A stretch of 64,000 bases of DNA from Microbacterium sp. Root180. Lineage in GTDB: Bacteria; Actinomycetota; Actinomycetes; Actinomycetales; Microbacteriaceae. Each line of letters starts with the position of its first letter. Position 1 is the first letter of the stretch. Below are positions 55,233-64,000 of this stretch, piece after piece. The notes under the pieces were generated by a model. That model made no database searches and was not told where the DNA came from. It saw only the letters and a program-made list of their open reading frames with translations. The position numbers and the translations under genes were made by a program. The DNA lies in assembly GCF_001428485.1 (NCBI RefSeq), contig NZ_LMHS01000001.1:789769-853768 (forward strand), written 5' to 3'.

Positions 55233-55260
55233 TGAACTCTCCGATGCCGGTCCTCGTGTC
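55233..55260 (+). promoter_or_regulatory. ECF-type promoter, probably autoregulatory
   Basis: TGAACT, 16-bp spacer, CGTGTC. This matches the -35/-10 form I recall for mycobacterial SigL-type promoters (TGAACC and CGTgtc). It lies immediately upstream of the sigma gene's SD GGGAGG and is unlike the TAGACT boxes elsewhere. Confidence 0.55.
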
Positions 55261-55277
55261 TCCTGCGGGAGGTGGAC

Positions 55278-55784
55278 ATGACGGCTGACGATGCGGAGCG
55301 ACTCGCCGCGCTGTACGACGCGCATGCGGGTCCGGTGTGGCGCTACGTCGTGCACCTCACCGGCGATCGTGCGGGCGCAGACGACGTCGTGCAGGAGACG
55401 CTCCTGCGGGCGTGGCGCACCCCGCGCATCCTCGCGCAGGAACCGGCCACGACCCGCTCGTGGATGTTCACGGTCGCGCGGCACCTCGTGATCGACGACG
55501 TGCGCAGCGCGCGCCGACGCCGCGAGATCGTCGTCGACGACGTGCCCGAGAGGGTCCAGGCCGACGCGACCGATGCCCTGTTCGAGACGATCCTCATCGA
55601 AGAGGCGCTCGCCGCGCTCTCGGTGGACCACCGCGCGGTCGTCATCCGCGCCTACTTCCGTGCACTCACGGTCGCCGAGATGGCCGCCGAGCTGGAGATC
55701 CCGGAGGGCACCGTCAAGTCGCGCCTCCACTACGGCCTGCGGGCCCTGCGGCTCGCACTGCAGGAGAAGGGGGTGACGCGATGA
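55278..55784 (+). CDS. ECF RNA polymerase sigma factor
   Basis: A 168-aa group 4 sigma factor. Region 2 (about 8-75) has DDVVQETLLRAWRTP and TRSWMFTVARHLVIDD. Region 4 (about 105-160) contains EMAAELEIPEGTVKSRLHYGLRALR. It is similar to the SigL/SigK group paired with RskA-type anti-sigmas. ATG 55278 has GGGAGG at 5 nt; GTG 55272 is an alternative. ATGA overlap with the anti-sigma gene. Confidence 0.93.
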   Translation: MTADDAERLAALYDAHAGPVWRYVVHLTGDRAGADDVVQETLLRAWRTPRILAQEPATTRSWMFTVARHLVIDDVRSARRRREIVVDDVPERVQADATDALFETILIEEALAALSVDHRAVVIRAYFRALTVAEMAAELEIPEGTVKSRLHYGLRALRLALQEKGVTR

Positions 55785-56491
55785 ACGCCGAGCACGCACG
55801 CTTCGCCGACTGGGACGCCGCCTACGTCCTCGGGGCGCTGAGCCCGGCCGATCGACGAGCATTCGAGACGCATCTCGAGCAGTGCGATCTCTGCCGCGGT
55901 GCGATCGCGGACGTGGCGCCGACGATCGGCCTGCTGTCGCGGGTCGCGGCCGAGCGCGCCGACTCGATGCTCGCCTCCGCACCGGTGGCCGTGGTCGTCG
56001 AGGAGGAGCCGGATGCCGCCTCCCGGGCCCGCGTCATCGACATCGGGACGCGACAGGCACGCCGCCGCCGCGGCTGGTGGATCGGCGGACTGACCGCCGC
56101 CGCCGCGGTGATCGTCGCCGTGGTGCTGGCGGTGACGACGTCGATCGTGTCGCCCGCGCCCGCCCGGGTGATCGCGCTCGAGCCTGTGGTCGACGTGCCG
56201 GTGACGGCGACGGTCGAACTCACCGGCGTCGCGTGGGGCACGCGCATCGAGATGGTGTGCAGCTACGGCGAGACCGACGGCGAGGGGAGCGAGGGCTGGC
56301 CCTATGCGCTGATCGTGACCGCCGTCGACGGCACGACGAGCGAGGTGTCGAGCTGGCAGGCACTGCCGGGCGCCACCGCGCGGCTGAGCGCGGGGACCGC
56401 CCTCAGCCCCGACGAGATCGCGGCGGTGGAGATCCGTTCGGTGAACTCGGGCAAGGTCCTCATGCGGGCCGATGTGGCCGGCGCCGACTGA
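55781..56491 (+). CDS. RskA-type zinc-associated anti-sigma factor
   Basis: Membrane anti-sigma of 236 aa that should hold the preceding sigma factor. A cytoplasmic ZAS domain has H31-x3-C35-x2-C38 (HLEQCDLC), one helix spans about 101-121, and an extracytoplasmic RskA domain includes VELTGVAWGTRIEMVCSY. Release probably follows regulated proteolysis, as in relatives (inference). It ends before the terminator at 56501. Confidence 0.92.
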   Translation: MNAEHARFADWDAAYVLGALSPADRRAFETHLEQCDLCRGAIADVAPTIGLLSRVAAERADSMLASAPVAVVVEEEPDAASRARVIDIGTRQARRRRGWWIGGLTAAAAVIVAVVLAVTTSIVSPAPARVIALEPVVDVPVTATVELTGVAWGTRIEMVCSYGETDGEGSEGWPYALIVTAVDGTTSEVSSWQALPGATARLSAGTALSPDEIAAVEIRSVNSGKVLMRADVAGAD

Positions 56492-56500
56492 TCCGGACGA

Positions 56501-56548
56501 CGGATGCCCCGACCCGAGCCCCCCGAGAGGGCCGGGCCGGGGCATCCG
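56501..56548. terminator. bidirectional terminator built on CGGATGCC/GGCATCCG
   Basis: CGGATGCCCCG / CGGGGCATCCG perfect 11-bp arms, with further CCCG/CGGG pairing inside. It lies between the convergent anti-sigma and fba genes. Confidence 0.8.
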
Positions 56549-56570
56549 GTGATCCGCTGCGCGGGTGGCG

Positions 56571-57602
<1,032 letters not shown>

Positions 57603-57718
57603 GGGTGCTCCTTGGTCGTGAGGGGGCTTCACATCGACTTTAGCGCCGTGCCGTCGGGGATGACGGATGCCTCCTCCCCGGCACCGGTCGGTGCGAGGTC
57701 GATCTGCCGCTCGTGAAA

Positions 57719-57730
57719 GAATCGCGATTC
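57719..57730. promoter_or_regulatory. perfect palindrome GAATCGCGATTC between fba and glpX
   Basis: A 12-bp palindrome in the shared 189-bp upstream region of two gluconeogenic/glycolytic genes; a candidate operator. Confidence 0.3.
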
Positions 57731-57779
57731 CTTCGCCCGTTCGCGCAGAAACTTGCCCCAGTTCGTATCGCGGGCTGAC

Positions 57780-57785
57780 TAGGCT
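57780..57785 (+). promoter_or_regulatory. -10 box of glpX (leaderless)
   Basis: TAGGCT-GGCGCC-ATG at 57792. Confidence 0.6.
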
Positions 57786-57791
57786 GGCGCC

Positions 57792-58781
57792 ATGGTGAGT
57801 CTGACGGCCGACATGAGCCCCCTGCATCCCGACCGGAATCTCGCTCTCGAACTCGTCCGCGCGACCGAGGCGGCCGCGATCCGGGCGGTGCCGTTCATCG
57901 GCCGGGGCGCGAAGGAGGATGCCGACGGCGCGGCGGTCGATGCGATGCGCGCGTTCTTCACCACCGTCGACTTCGACGGCACGATCGTCATCGGCGAGGG
58001 CGAGAAGGACGAGGCGCCGATGCTCTTCAACGGCGAGCGGGTCGGCAGCGGCCGCGGACCCCGCTGCGACGTGGCCGTCGACCCGATCGACGGGACCTCG
58101 CTCACCGCCGCCGGCCGCAACAACGCCCTCTCCGTCATCGCCGTCTCGGATCAGGGCACCATGCTGGACGCCTCGACGATCTTCTACATGGACAAGCTCG
58201 TCACCGGGCCTGCCGGCGTCGGCGTCGTCGACATCCGCCTTCCGATCGGCGAGAACATCCGCCGCCTCGCGAAGTCGCTCGGGAAGCCGGTCGACGAGAT
58301 CGTCGTCTCCGTGCTGCATCGACCGCGTCACGACGAGCTCATCGAGGAGATCCGCGCCGCCGGGGCGGGTACGCGTCTCATGAGCGACGGTGACGTGGCC
58401 GGCGGCATCAATGCCGCGCGCCACAACGCGCGCACCGACATGTGCGTCGGCATCGGCGGCAGCCCGGAGGGCATCGTGACCGCCTGCGCGATCAAGGCGC
58501 TGGGCGGGCACATCCAGGGCCGGCTGTGGCCCCGCGACGACGACGAGAAGCAGCGGGGCATCGACGCCGGACTGAAGCTCGACGACCACGTCTACGAGGC
58601 CGACGACCTCGTCAAGGGAAGCAACACCATCTTCGTCGCCACCGGTGTCACCGACGGTCAGCTCGTCGCGGGCGTGCGCCGCGAGGGCGACCACCTCTAT
58701 ACGGAGAGCGTCGTGCTGCGCGGCGCGTCGGGCACGCTGCGCCGCATCACGTCGGAGCACTTGACCTCGAAGTGGCTCTGA
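57792..58781 (+). CDS. glpX: class II fructose-1,6-bisphosphatase
   Basis: Gluconeogenic phosphatase, 329 aa. Metal-binding motifs are GEGEKDEAPML and DPIDGTSLTA; downstream are SDGDVAGG and CVGIGGSPEG. It is essential for gluconeogenesis in related actinobacteria. The start is fixed by the leaderless -10 box. Its head-to-head placement with fba suggests coordinated control. Confidence 0.96.
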   Translation: MVSLTADMSPLHPDRNLALELVRATEAAAIRAVPFIGRGAKEDADGAAVDAMRAFFTTVDFDGTIVIGEGEKDEAPMLFNGERVGSGRGPRCDVAVDPIDGTSLTAAGRNNALSVIAVSDQGTMLDASTIFYMDKLVTGPAGVGVVDIRLPIGENIRRLAKSLGKPVDEIVVSVLHRPRHDELIEEIRAAGAGTRLMSDGDVAGGINAARHNARTDMCVGIGGSPEGIVTACAIKALGGHIQGRLWPRDDDEKQRGIDAGLKLDDHVYEADDLVKGSNTIFVATGVTDGQLVAGVRREGDHLYTESVVLRGASGTLRRITSEHLTSKWL

Positions 58782-58945
58782 GCGTCTGACTTCCCGTCCC
58801 GCTACCACGACGCCCGTCGGGACCGCTGCGTCTGATGTTGCTGGTGTGACTGTCGTGATCGTGTTGTGACGCGGTTGTGACCGCCGTCTGGCAGAATCGA
58901 TGCGGTCGATGACGACGCACGTGTTTCCGATGCGAGGGAGTTCCG

Positions 58946-59155
58946 ATGTCCGGACAGGTGGGTGGCTCGTCGCCCCAGACCGGTGCGCACGCGGTCGTCG
59001 CCAACGCGGTGGATCCGGCACGTCGTCCCGACGTCCTGCTGCGCGTGCGCCGCGAAGAGGGTCATGAGGTCAGCGCCTGGTGGATGATCGGCGCGTTCGT
59101 CGGCGTCTCCGCGCTCGTGATCGGCTTTCTCAGCTTCGTTCCCGGCGGCGCCTGA
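58946..59155 (+). CDS. small single-helix membrane protein
   Basis: A 69-aa protein with a polar N-terminus (about 1-40) and one C-terminal helix (about 45-64), giving an N-in or tail-anchored topology. No family recognised. ATG 58946 has GAGGGAG about 6 nt upstream. The upstream stretch contains two TTGTGAC direct repeats near 58865 and 58875. It is convergent with rmuC, 6 nt away. Confidence 0.65.
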   Translation: MSGQVGGSSPQTGAHAVVANAVDPARRPDVLLRVRREEGHEVSAWWMIGAFVGVSALVIGFLSFVPGGA

Positions 59156-59161
59156 GCCGCG

Positions 59162-60502
59162 TCAGTCCTTCGCGGGGGCGATGCGCTCCCGGAGATCGCC
59201 GAGGTCGGCGGTCGCCGAGATCGCCGGTGCGGGCGAGACGCCCCGCTCGCTCCGGACGGGAGGATCGTCGAGCGCGAGCGTCCCGTCGAGCAGCTCGGGT
59301 GCGGTGAGACGCCGCGGGCTCTTCTCGATCGTGCGCGGCTCGGCGACGGCATCGAGCTTGGTCGCGTCGATCCCGGGAAAGCGGCGAGCGCTCACGAGCA
59401 CGCGCGACTCCAGCGACCCCGCGAAGCGGTTGTAGCTGTCGACCGTGCGCTCGATCGCGCGACGCAGGTCGTCGGCGTGACCGGCGAGCGACCCGAGCCG
59501 TTCGTACAGCTGGTTGCCGAGATCGAACAGGGTGCGCGCTTCCGCGGAGACATCCTGCTGCGTCCAGGTGTAGGCGACGGTCTTGAGCACGGCCCACAGG
59601 TTCACCGGCGAGGCGAGGGCGACGCGCTTGCCGAAGGCGTAGTCCAGCAGCGCCGGGTCTTCCTCGAGCGCCGCGGCGAGGAGCGACTCGCTGGGGACGA
59701 AGCACACCACGAACTCGGGGCTCGACGGCAGACCCGACCAGTACGCCTTCTTGGCGAGGGCGTCGATGTGTGCGCGCAGCGCCTTGACGTGCTTGTCGAG
59801 CAGTGCGCGGCGGCGCGCCGCCTCTGCTCCCTGCGCGGTCAGCGGGATCGCGCTGGCCTCGAGATACGCATCGAGCGGCACCTTCGCGTCGACCGCGATC
59901 GCCTTGTCGCCGGGAAGGCGGATCACCATGTCGGGGCGGCCGGCGCCGGCATCCGACGTGATCGACGTCTGCAGGTCGAAGTCGACGTACCGCGTGAGAC
60001 CCGCCGCCTCGACGACGCGACGCAGCTGCGTCTCACCCCAGACCCCGCGCGTGGAGCCCGATCGGAGTGCGCTCGCGAGCGACTCGGTCGTCGCGCGCAG
60101 CGCCTCGTCGGATTCGTGTGCGCGGCGCAGCTGCTCGGCCAGCGTGCCGAACTGCGTGTGCCGATCCCGCTCGAGTTCGCCCACCTTGGCCTGCATCGCC
60201 GTGAGCGTCTCGTGGACGGGGGCGAGTGCGCGCAGCACCGACTGCTCCCGCCGCTCGCGCTCCTCGCGTACCGCCTGATCGTTGCGGGACTGGGCGGCGA
60301 GCTCGCGATAGAGGAGCTGCTGGTGATCGAGCTGGGCCTGCACGCCCTGGCGGGCGGCTTCGGCCCCCGCCAGGCGGGCGCGCAGATCGGCCTGCTCGCG
60401 CGCGGCCCGCGCGGCGCCGCGGGCGAGCCCCGCCGTCCATCCGGCGAGCGCGCCCACGAGAAGCGTGGCCATCGCGATGATCGAGACGAGGAGTGCGTCC
60501 AT
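59162..60502 (-). CDS. rmuC: DNA recombination protein RmuC
   Basis: Limits recombination at inverted repeats; nuclease-fold protein of 446 aa. One N-terminal helix (about 5-26) and a long coiled coil (about 28-115) precede the RmuC domain (about 130-370). That domain has RGVWGETQLRRVVE, the PD-(D/E)xK-like core DMVIRLPGDKAIAVDAKVPLDAY and FVPSESLL. The C-terminus is polar. ATG 60502. Confidence 0.93.
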   Translation of the reverse strand: MDALLVSIIAMATLLVGALAGWTAGLARGAARAAREQADLRARLAGAEAARQGVQAQLDHQQLLYRELAAQSRNDQAVREERERREQSVLRALAPVHETLTAMQAKVGELERDRHTQFGTLAEQLRRAHESDEALRATTESLASALRSGSTRGVWGETQLRRVVEAAGLTRYVDFDLQTSITSDAGAGRPDMVIRLPGDKAIAVDAKVPLDAYLEASAIPLTAQGAEAARRRALLDKHVKALRAHIDALAKKAYWSGLPSSPEFVVCFVPSESLLAAALEEDPALLDYAFGKRVALASPVNLWAVLKTVAYTWTQQDVSAEARTLFDLGNQLYERLGSLAGHADDLRRAIERTVDSYNRFAGSLESRVLVSARRFPGIDATKLDAVAEPRTIEKSPRRLTAPELLDGTLALDDPPVRSERGVSPAPAISATADLGDLRERIAPAKD

Positions 60503-60548
60503 GTCCTCATGGTGGCGGGGGCCGCCGACATCGCCGTGACGGCGGGTC

Positions 60549-61151
60549 TCAGACCACCGCGAACGTGACCGCCGGCGCCTCGGCGACGGCGATCTGGGAG
60601 ACCCGGACGCCGCAGTACTCGGCGAGCAGGCCGATGTCGTCGGCGGCCACGCGACGTGCCGCGTCGATCATCACGTGGGCGCAGGCCAGCGCGTCGGCGG
60701 TCGCGTTGTGGTGCGCGAACTCGGCGAACCCGGCCTCCGCGGCCACGTAGGGCAGCCGGTACGACGGCAGCTGATAGACCTTCCGCGCGACCTGCAGGCT
60801 GCAGGCGTACCGGTAGGGCGGGCACTCGTCGCCGGTCGCCTCGCACGCCCGCTTGATCACGGCCATGTCGAAGCCCGCGTTGTGGGCGACGAGCACGTCT
60901 GCGCCGACGAACGCGGCAAGCTCGGGAAGCTGCTCGGACCATGTCGCCGCACCGACGACGTCGGCGGCGGTGATGCCGTGGATGCGCGTGTTCAGCTCGA
61001 AGAACACATCGTGACCGGCCGGCGGCTGGATCAGCCACCCCCGCTGGTCGACCACGACGCCGTCGCGCACCCGCACGAGACCGACGGCGCACGCCGAGGC
61101 GTTGCTGGGGTTCGCCGTCTCGAAGTCGATCGCGGTGAAATCCAGTGCCAC
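60549..61151 (-). CDS. DnaQ-like (DEDDh) 3'-5' exonuclease
   Basis: A stand-alone 200-aa exonuclease. ExoI is AIDFETAN (Asp9, Glu11), ExoII HNAGFD and ExoIII HHNATADALA, completing the DEDDh set. A C-terminal extension follows. It could proofread or process nucleic acid ends; it is not the full epsilon subunit. GTG 61151 follows GAGTCT-GGGCAC. It is upstream of rmuC on the same strand with a 46-nt gap. Confidence 0.9.
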   Translation of the reverse strand: MALDFTAIDFETANPSNASACAVGLVRVRDGVVVDQRGWLIQPPAGHDVFFELNTRIHGITAADVVGAATWSEQLPELAAFVGADVLVAHNAGFDMAVIKRACEATGDECPPYRYACSLQVARKVYQLPSYRLPYVAAEAGFAEFAHHNATADALACAHVMIDAARRVAADDIGLLAEYCGVRVSQIAVAEAPAVTFAVV

Positions 61152-61157
61152 GTGCCC

Positions 61158-61163
61158 AGACTC
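61158..61163 (-). promoter_or_regulatory. putative -10 box of exonuclease gene (leaderless)
   Basis: GAGTCT, 6-nt spacer, GTG at 61151. Confidence 0.35.
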
Positions 61164-61232
61164 ACCCGCGAGCGGCCCGGTTGACCGGAGGCGCGCCGCG
61201 ACGTCCACCCCCCGGCATCCGGCGCGTGGGGC

Positions 61233-61238
61233 TACGGT
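61233..61238 (+). promoter_or_regulatory. -10 box of reductase-like gene (leaderless)
   Basis: TACGGT-GACCCC-ATG at 61245. Confidence 0.5.
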
Positions 61239-61244
61239 GACCCC

Positions 61245-61856
61245 ATGCGCATGCTGACCGTCTGCAACTTCGTGACCGTCGACGGACGATACGAGGACGA
61301 CGAGCACGACATCGGCTCGTTCTTCGAGCATCAGCATCCCGACTACTCGGGTGCCGATTCCTTCGACCACTACACGACGGGACTTCTGCGCGACGCCGGC
61401 ACCCTCGTGCTCTCGGGCCGGCGGTCCGCACTGGGCAACCTGGGCTACTGGGCGGGGGTGAGGGACGATCCGGCCGCGACGGCGATCCGCCGCGAGTTCG
61501 CCGACCTGATCCTCGGCGTCGACAAGGTGGTCGTCTCCGACACCATCACCGAGGACGACCTCGCCCCGTACGAGAACGCGCGGATCGTGCGCATCGCAGC
61601 GGCCCGCGGCGAGATCGCCGACCTCAAGAGCGGTGAGGGGGGAGGCATCCTGATCCTCCTCGGCCGGGTGCTGTGGAACGACCTGATGCACGCGGGCCTC
61701 GTGGACGAGCTGCACCTGGTCACCTTCCCCCTGATCGCCGGCTCGGGCGTTCCGCTCTTCGACGCCCGCCCGCCCGTCGCCCTCAAGCTGCTCGGCACCC
61801 ACGCGTGGGAGGAGTCCGGCAACGTGCTGATGCGCTGGCGGGTGGATCCGGCGTGA
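61245..61856 (+). CDS. dihydrofolate reductase/RibD C-terminal-like family protein
   Basis: A 203-aa RibD_C/DHFR-fold protein. It contains the N-terminal strand [26 protein letters not shown], and the NADP-binding-like [26 protein letters not shown]. Such proteins are presumed NADPH-dependent reductases; the natural substrate is unknown. It is coupled to the HAD gene by GTGA. Confidence 0.87.
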   Translation: MRMLTVCNFVTVDGRYEDDEHDIGSFFEHQHPDYSGADSFDHYTTGLLRDAGTLVLSGRRSALGNLGYWAGVRDDPAATAIRREFADLILGVDKVVVSDTITEDDLAPYENARIVRIAAARGEIADLKSGEGGGILILLGRVLWNDLMHAGLVDELHLVTFPLIAGSGVPLFDARPPVALKLLGTHAWEESGNVLMRWRVDPA

Positions 61857-62548
61857 GCGGCGTGCGGGCCGTGTGCTTCGATCTGGATGGCACGCTGCTG
61901 CGCGACGACCACGTCGACGACGTCGTGCGCGAGGCCGCGGACGAGGCGGCGAGCCGGTTCGGACTCGGCACCCGCTTCGTCGACGACGCCGTGCACGCCC
62001 TGCACGCGTACTGGTTCGGCGTGGGAGAGAGCCCGCTCCTGTCGACCGTGCCGACCGACGGCCTGCCGGTCGACGTGTGGCGGGCGGTGCTCGCTGCCCA
62101 CGGGATCACCGAACCGGATGCCGCGACGGCGGCCTACCGGCGTCAGATCCAGCTCGAAGCGCGAGCCGCACGCCTTCATGACGAGAGCCTCGAGGTGCTC
62201 GTCGCCGCGCGCCAGCGGGGACTGCGCACAGCGGTGATCACCAACGGACCGAGCGAGCTCCAGCGCGGAAAGCTCGCCACGGTCGGCCTCGACGGATTCG
62301 ACGCCGTCATCGTGTCGGGCGAAGTCGGGCATCGCAAGCCGGAGCCGGAGATCTTCGCGCTCGCTCTCGCTGCGCTCCGAGTCGATGCGGGGGAGGCCGT
62401 CCACGTCGGCGACAACCAGATCGCCGACGTCGCCGGCGCGCGCGCCGCCGGGCTCACCGCCGTCTGGATCAATCGGAACGGCGCGGCCGCGGCATCCGAT
62501 CCCCACCACACCGTGACGGACCTGCGCGAGCTGCTCCCTCTGCTCTGA
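61853..62548 (+). CDS. HAD-superfamily hydrolase
   Basis: A 231-aa phosphatase-like protein of HAD subfamily I. Motif I is CFDLDGTLL (Asp10, Asp12), motif II VITNGPS, motif III Lys in HRKPEPEIF, and motif [13 protein letters not shown] helical cap lies between I and II. The substrate cannot be assigned. The GTG overlaps the reductase stop. Confidence 0.9.
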   Translation: MSGVRAVCFDLDGTLLRDDHVDDVVREAADEAASRFGLGTRFVDDAVHALHAYWFGVGESPLLSTVPTDGLPVDVWRAVLAAHGITEPDAATAAYRRQIQLEARAARLHDESLEVLVAARQRGLRTAVITNGPSELQRGKLATVGLDGFDAVIVSGEVGHRKPEPEIFALALAALRVDAGEAVHVGDNQIADVAGARAAGLTAVWINRNGAAAASDPHHTVTDLRELLPLL

Positions 62549-62576
62549 CCCGTCCGCTCACGCCGGTCGTCGCAAG

Positions 62577-62582
62577 TAGACT
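62577..62582 (+). promoter_or_regulatory. -10 box of ychF
   Basis: TAGACT, 8 nt before GTG 62591. It is near-leaderless, slightly longer than the usual 6-7. Confidence 0.5.
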
Positions 62583-62590
62583 CGACCCCC

Positions 62591-63664
62591 GTGGCTCTCA
62601 CCATCGGAATCGTCGGACTGCCCAACGTCGGCAAGTCCACCCTCTTCAACGCCCTCACCAAGAATCAGGTTCTCGCAGCGAACTATCCGTTCGCGACGAT
62701 CGAGCCGAACATCGGGGTCGTGAATCTGCCGGACGCCCGCCTCGAGAAGCTGGCCGAGGTCTTCCACAGCGAGCGGATCCTGCCCGCGGCCGTCTCGTTC
62801 GTCGACATCGCCGGGATCGTGCGCGGCGCGTCGGAGGGGGAGGGGCTCGGCAACAAGTTCCTCGCCAACATCCGGGAGGCCGACGCGATCGCCCAGGTCG
62901 TGCGCGGATTCACCGACGACGACGTCGTGCACGTCGAGGGCGCCGTCAACCCGCAGAACGACATGGAGACGATCAACGCCGAGCTGCAGCTGGCCGACCT
63001 CGAAACGCTCGACAAGGCGATCACGCGCTACGAGAAGGAGGTCAAGGGCCGCAAGCTCGACCCCTCGGTGCTCGCGACGGCCGTCGAAGCGCGCGACGCC
63101 CTCCAGCGGGGTGAGCTGCTGTCCGCGTCGAAGATCGACCTCGCGCCGATCCGCGAACTCGGACTGCTGACCGCGAAGCCGTTCATCTTCGTCTTCAACG
63201 TCGATGAGTCGGTGCTGACGGATGCTGCGCGCAAGGCCGCCCTCGAGGCGCTGGTCGCTCCGGCCAAGGCCGTGTTCCTCGACGCGAAGATCGAGTCCGA
63301 GCTGATCGACCTGGACCCCGAGGACGCGGCCGAGCTGCTCGCCTCGACCGGCCAGGAGGAGTCGGGGCTCGATCAGCTGGCGCGGATCGGCTTCGACACG
63401 CTGGGCCTCCAGACCTACCTCACGGCCGGGCCGAAGGAGGCGCGCGCCTGGACCATCGGCAAGGGCTGGAAAGCGCCGCAGGCGGCCGGGGTGATCCACA
63501 CCGACTTCGAGAAGGGCTTCATCAAGGCCGAGGTCATCTCCTTCGACGACCTGATCGCGACCGGTTCCGTCGTCGAGGCGCGCGCCAAGGGCAAGGCGCG
63601 GCTCGAGGGCAAGGACTACGTCATGCAGGACGGCGACGTCGTGGAGTTCCGCTTCAACGTCTGA
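62591..63664 (+). CDS. ychF: redox-regulated ATPase YchF/OLA1
   Basis: An Obg-family P-loop protein that hydrolyses ATP in preference to GTP, 357 aa. G1 is GLPNVGKST, G3 DIAGIVRGASEG, and the altered specificity motif is NVDE in place of NKxD. A coiled coil occupies about 125-200 and a C-terminal TGS domain has FEKGFIKAEVI. It associates with ribosomes in other bacteria. Confidence 0.96.
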   Translation: MALTIGIVGLPNVGKSTLFNALTKNQVLAANYPFATIEPNIGVVNLPDARLEKLAEVFHSERILPAAVSFVDIAGIVRGASEGEGLGNKFLANIREADAIAQVVRGFTDDDVVHVEGAVNPQNDMETINAELQLADLETLDKAITRYEKEVKGRKLDPSVLATAVEARDALQRGELLSASKIDLAPIRELGLLTAKPFIFVFNVDESVLTDAARKAALEALVAPAKAVFLDAKIESELIDLDPEDAAELLASTGQEESGLDQLARIGFDTLGLQTYLTAGPKEARAWTIGKGWKAPQAAGVIHTDFEKGFIKAEVISFDDLIATGSVVEARAKGKARLEGKDYVMQDGDVVEFRFNV

Positions 63665-63700
63665 GTCCCCACCCGAACGACTTCGAGAGGACCCCCTCCC

Positions 63701-64000
63701 ATGACCGCCATCCAGTACTTCGAGCCCGAGGGTCGGCGCATCCCGTTCGTCGATGAGGGAGACGGGCCCGTGAGGCTCATCCTCGTCCCCGAGCGCGGTC
63801 AGGACGCACTGGGCGTGGTCGGCCATTACCTGGCCGAGGAGGCCGGCTTCCACGTCGTGCGGATCGGCTATCGCGCCGGCTCGGGCGGACGGCTGGCCGC
63901 GGCCGAGCACGCTGAGGACGTCATCGCGGTCATGGATCACCTGGGCTGGGACCACTCCTGGATCGGCGGCCACGGGTTCGGCGGGACCGTCGCCCGCGCT
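63701..64000 (+). CDS. alpha/beta-hydrolase fold protein, 3'-truncated by window edge
   Basis: The first 100 codons are present; the gene continues past 64000. The fold pattern is clear: LILVPERGQD (oxyanion-side loop), a strand FHVVRIGYR, a helix, then the nucleophile elbow GGHGFGG. The elbow has Gly where a Ser/Asp/Cys nucleophile is normal (GHSxGG). AGAGG lies about 11 nt upstream of ATG 63701. Confidence 0.75.
   Translation, partial: MTAIQYFEPEGRRIPFVDEGDGPVRLILVPERGQDALGVVGHYLAEEAGFHVVRIGYRAGSGGRLAAAEHAEDVIAVMDHLGWDHSWIGGHGFGGTVARA

Overview
The window is about 64 kb of high-GC, densely packed chromosomal sequence. Gene content, GTG/ATG start usage, GTGA/ATGA overlaps and product sequences fit an actinobacterium of the Microbacteriaceae, most likely Microbacterium or a close relative. 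The genus is inferred from gene content; no 16S gene is present. I see no prophage, insertion sequence, integrase, CRISPR array, rRNA operon or secondary-metabolite cluster. One tRNA gene is present. About 57 protein genes fill nearly all the sequence.

Layout. 1-315 is gene-free and carries three similar palindromes. 316-5044 holds a two-component system (minus) divergent from a MacB/LolD-type ABC exporter (plus), probably one regulated module. 5048-9316 has an epimerase, a covalent-FAD oxidoreductase, 6-phosphogluconate dehydrogenase and a tiny membrane protein. 9570-30898 is the conserved actinobacterial core rplY-pth-mfd...nhaA-mazG-hisS...eno-divIC-DUF501-mycosin-ndh, with ppc, small enzymes, thioesterase and methyltransferase genes between. 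30930-31003 is tRNA-Leu(UAA). 31118-40158 has an alanine-racemase-fold enzyme plus aldonolactone oxidase pair, lemA, two HTH_42 (YcaQ/AlkZ-like) proteins, a PerM-type transporter and ilvA. 40180-49154 has greA, small membrane proteins, a hemolysin III homologue, a cis-prenyltransferase, a class V aminotransferase, a PIN-PhoH ATPase and a second two-component system. 49201-56491 has fumC, beta-carbonic anhydrase, xseAB, ispH and an ECF sigma/anti-sigma pair. 56571-64000 has fba and glpX (divergent), rmuC, an exonuclease, a HAD hydrolase, ychF and a truncated alpha/beta-hydrolase gene.

Central carbon metabolism is well represented (gnd, eno, ppc, fumC, fba, glpX, ndh), as are DNA repair (mfd, xseAB, rmuC, DnaQ-like exonuclease, YcaQ-like glycosylase) and isoprenoid/envelope supply (ispH, cis-prenyltransferase).

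Two window-wide patterns stand out. First, roughly 25 genes begin exactly 6-7 nt after a TANNNT-like -10 box with no Shine-Dalgarno, so they are probably transcribed as leaderless mRNAs. Second, the octamer GGCATCCG / CGGATGCC is roughly 8-fold more frequent than base composition predicts. It occurs in both orientations and several reading frames, and inverted pairs of its core form hairpins at gene ends. That resembles the DNA-uptake-sequence/terminator arrangement of Neisseria and is the most unusual feature I see.
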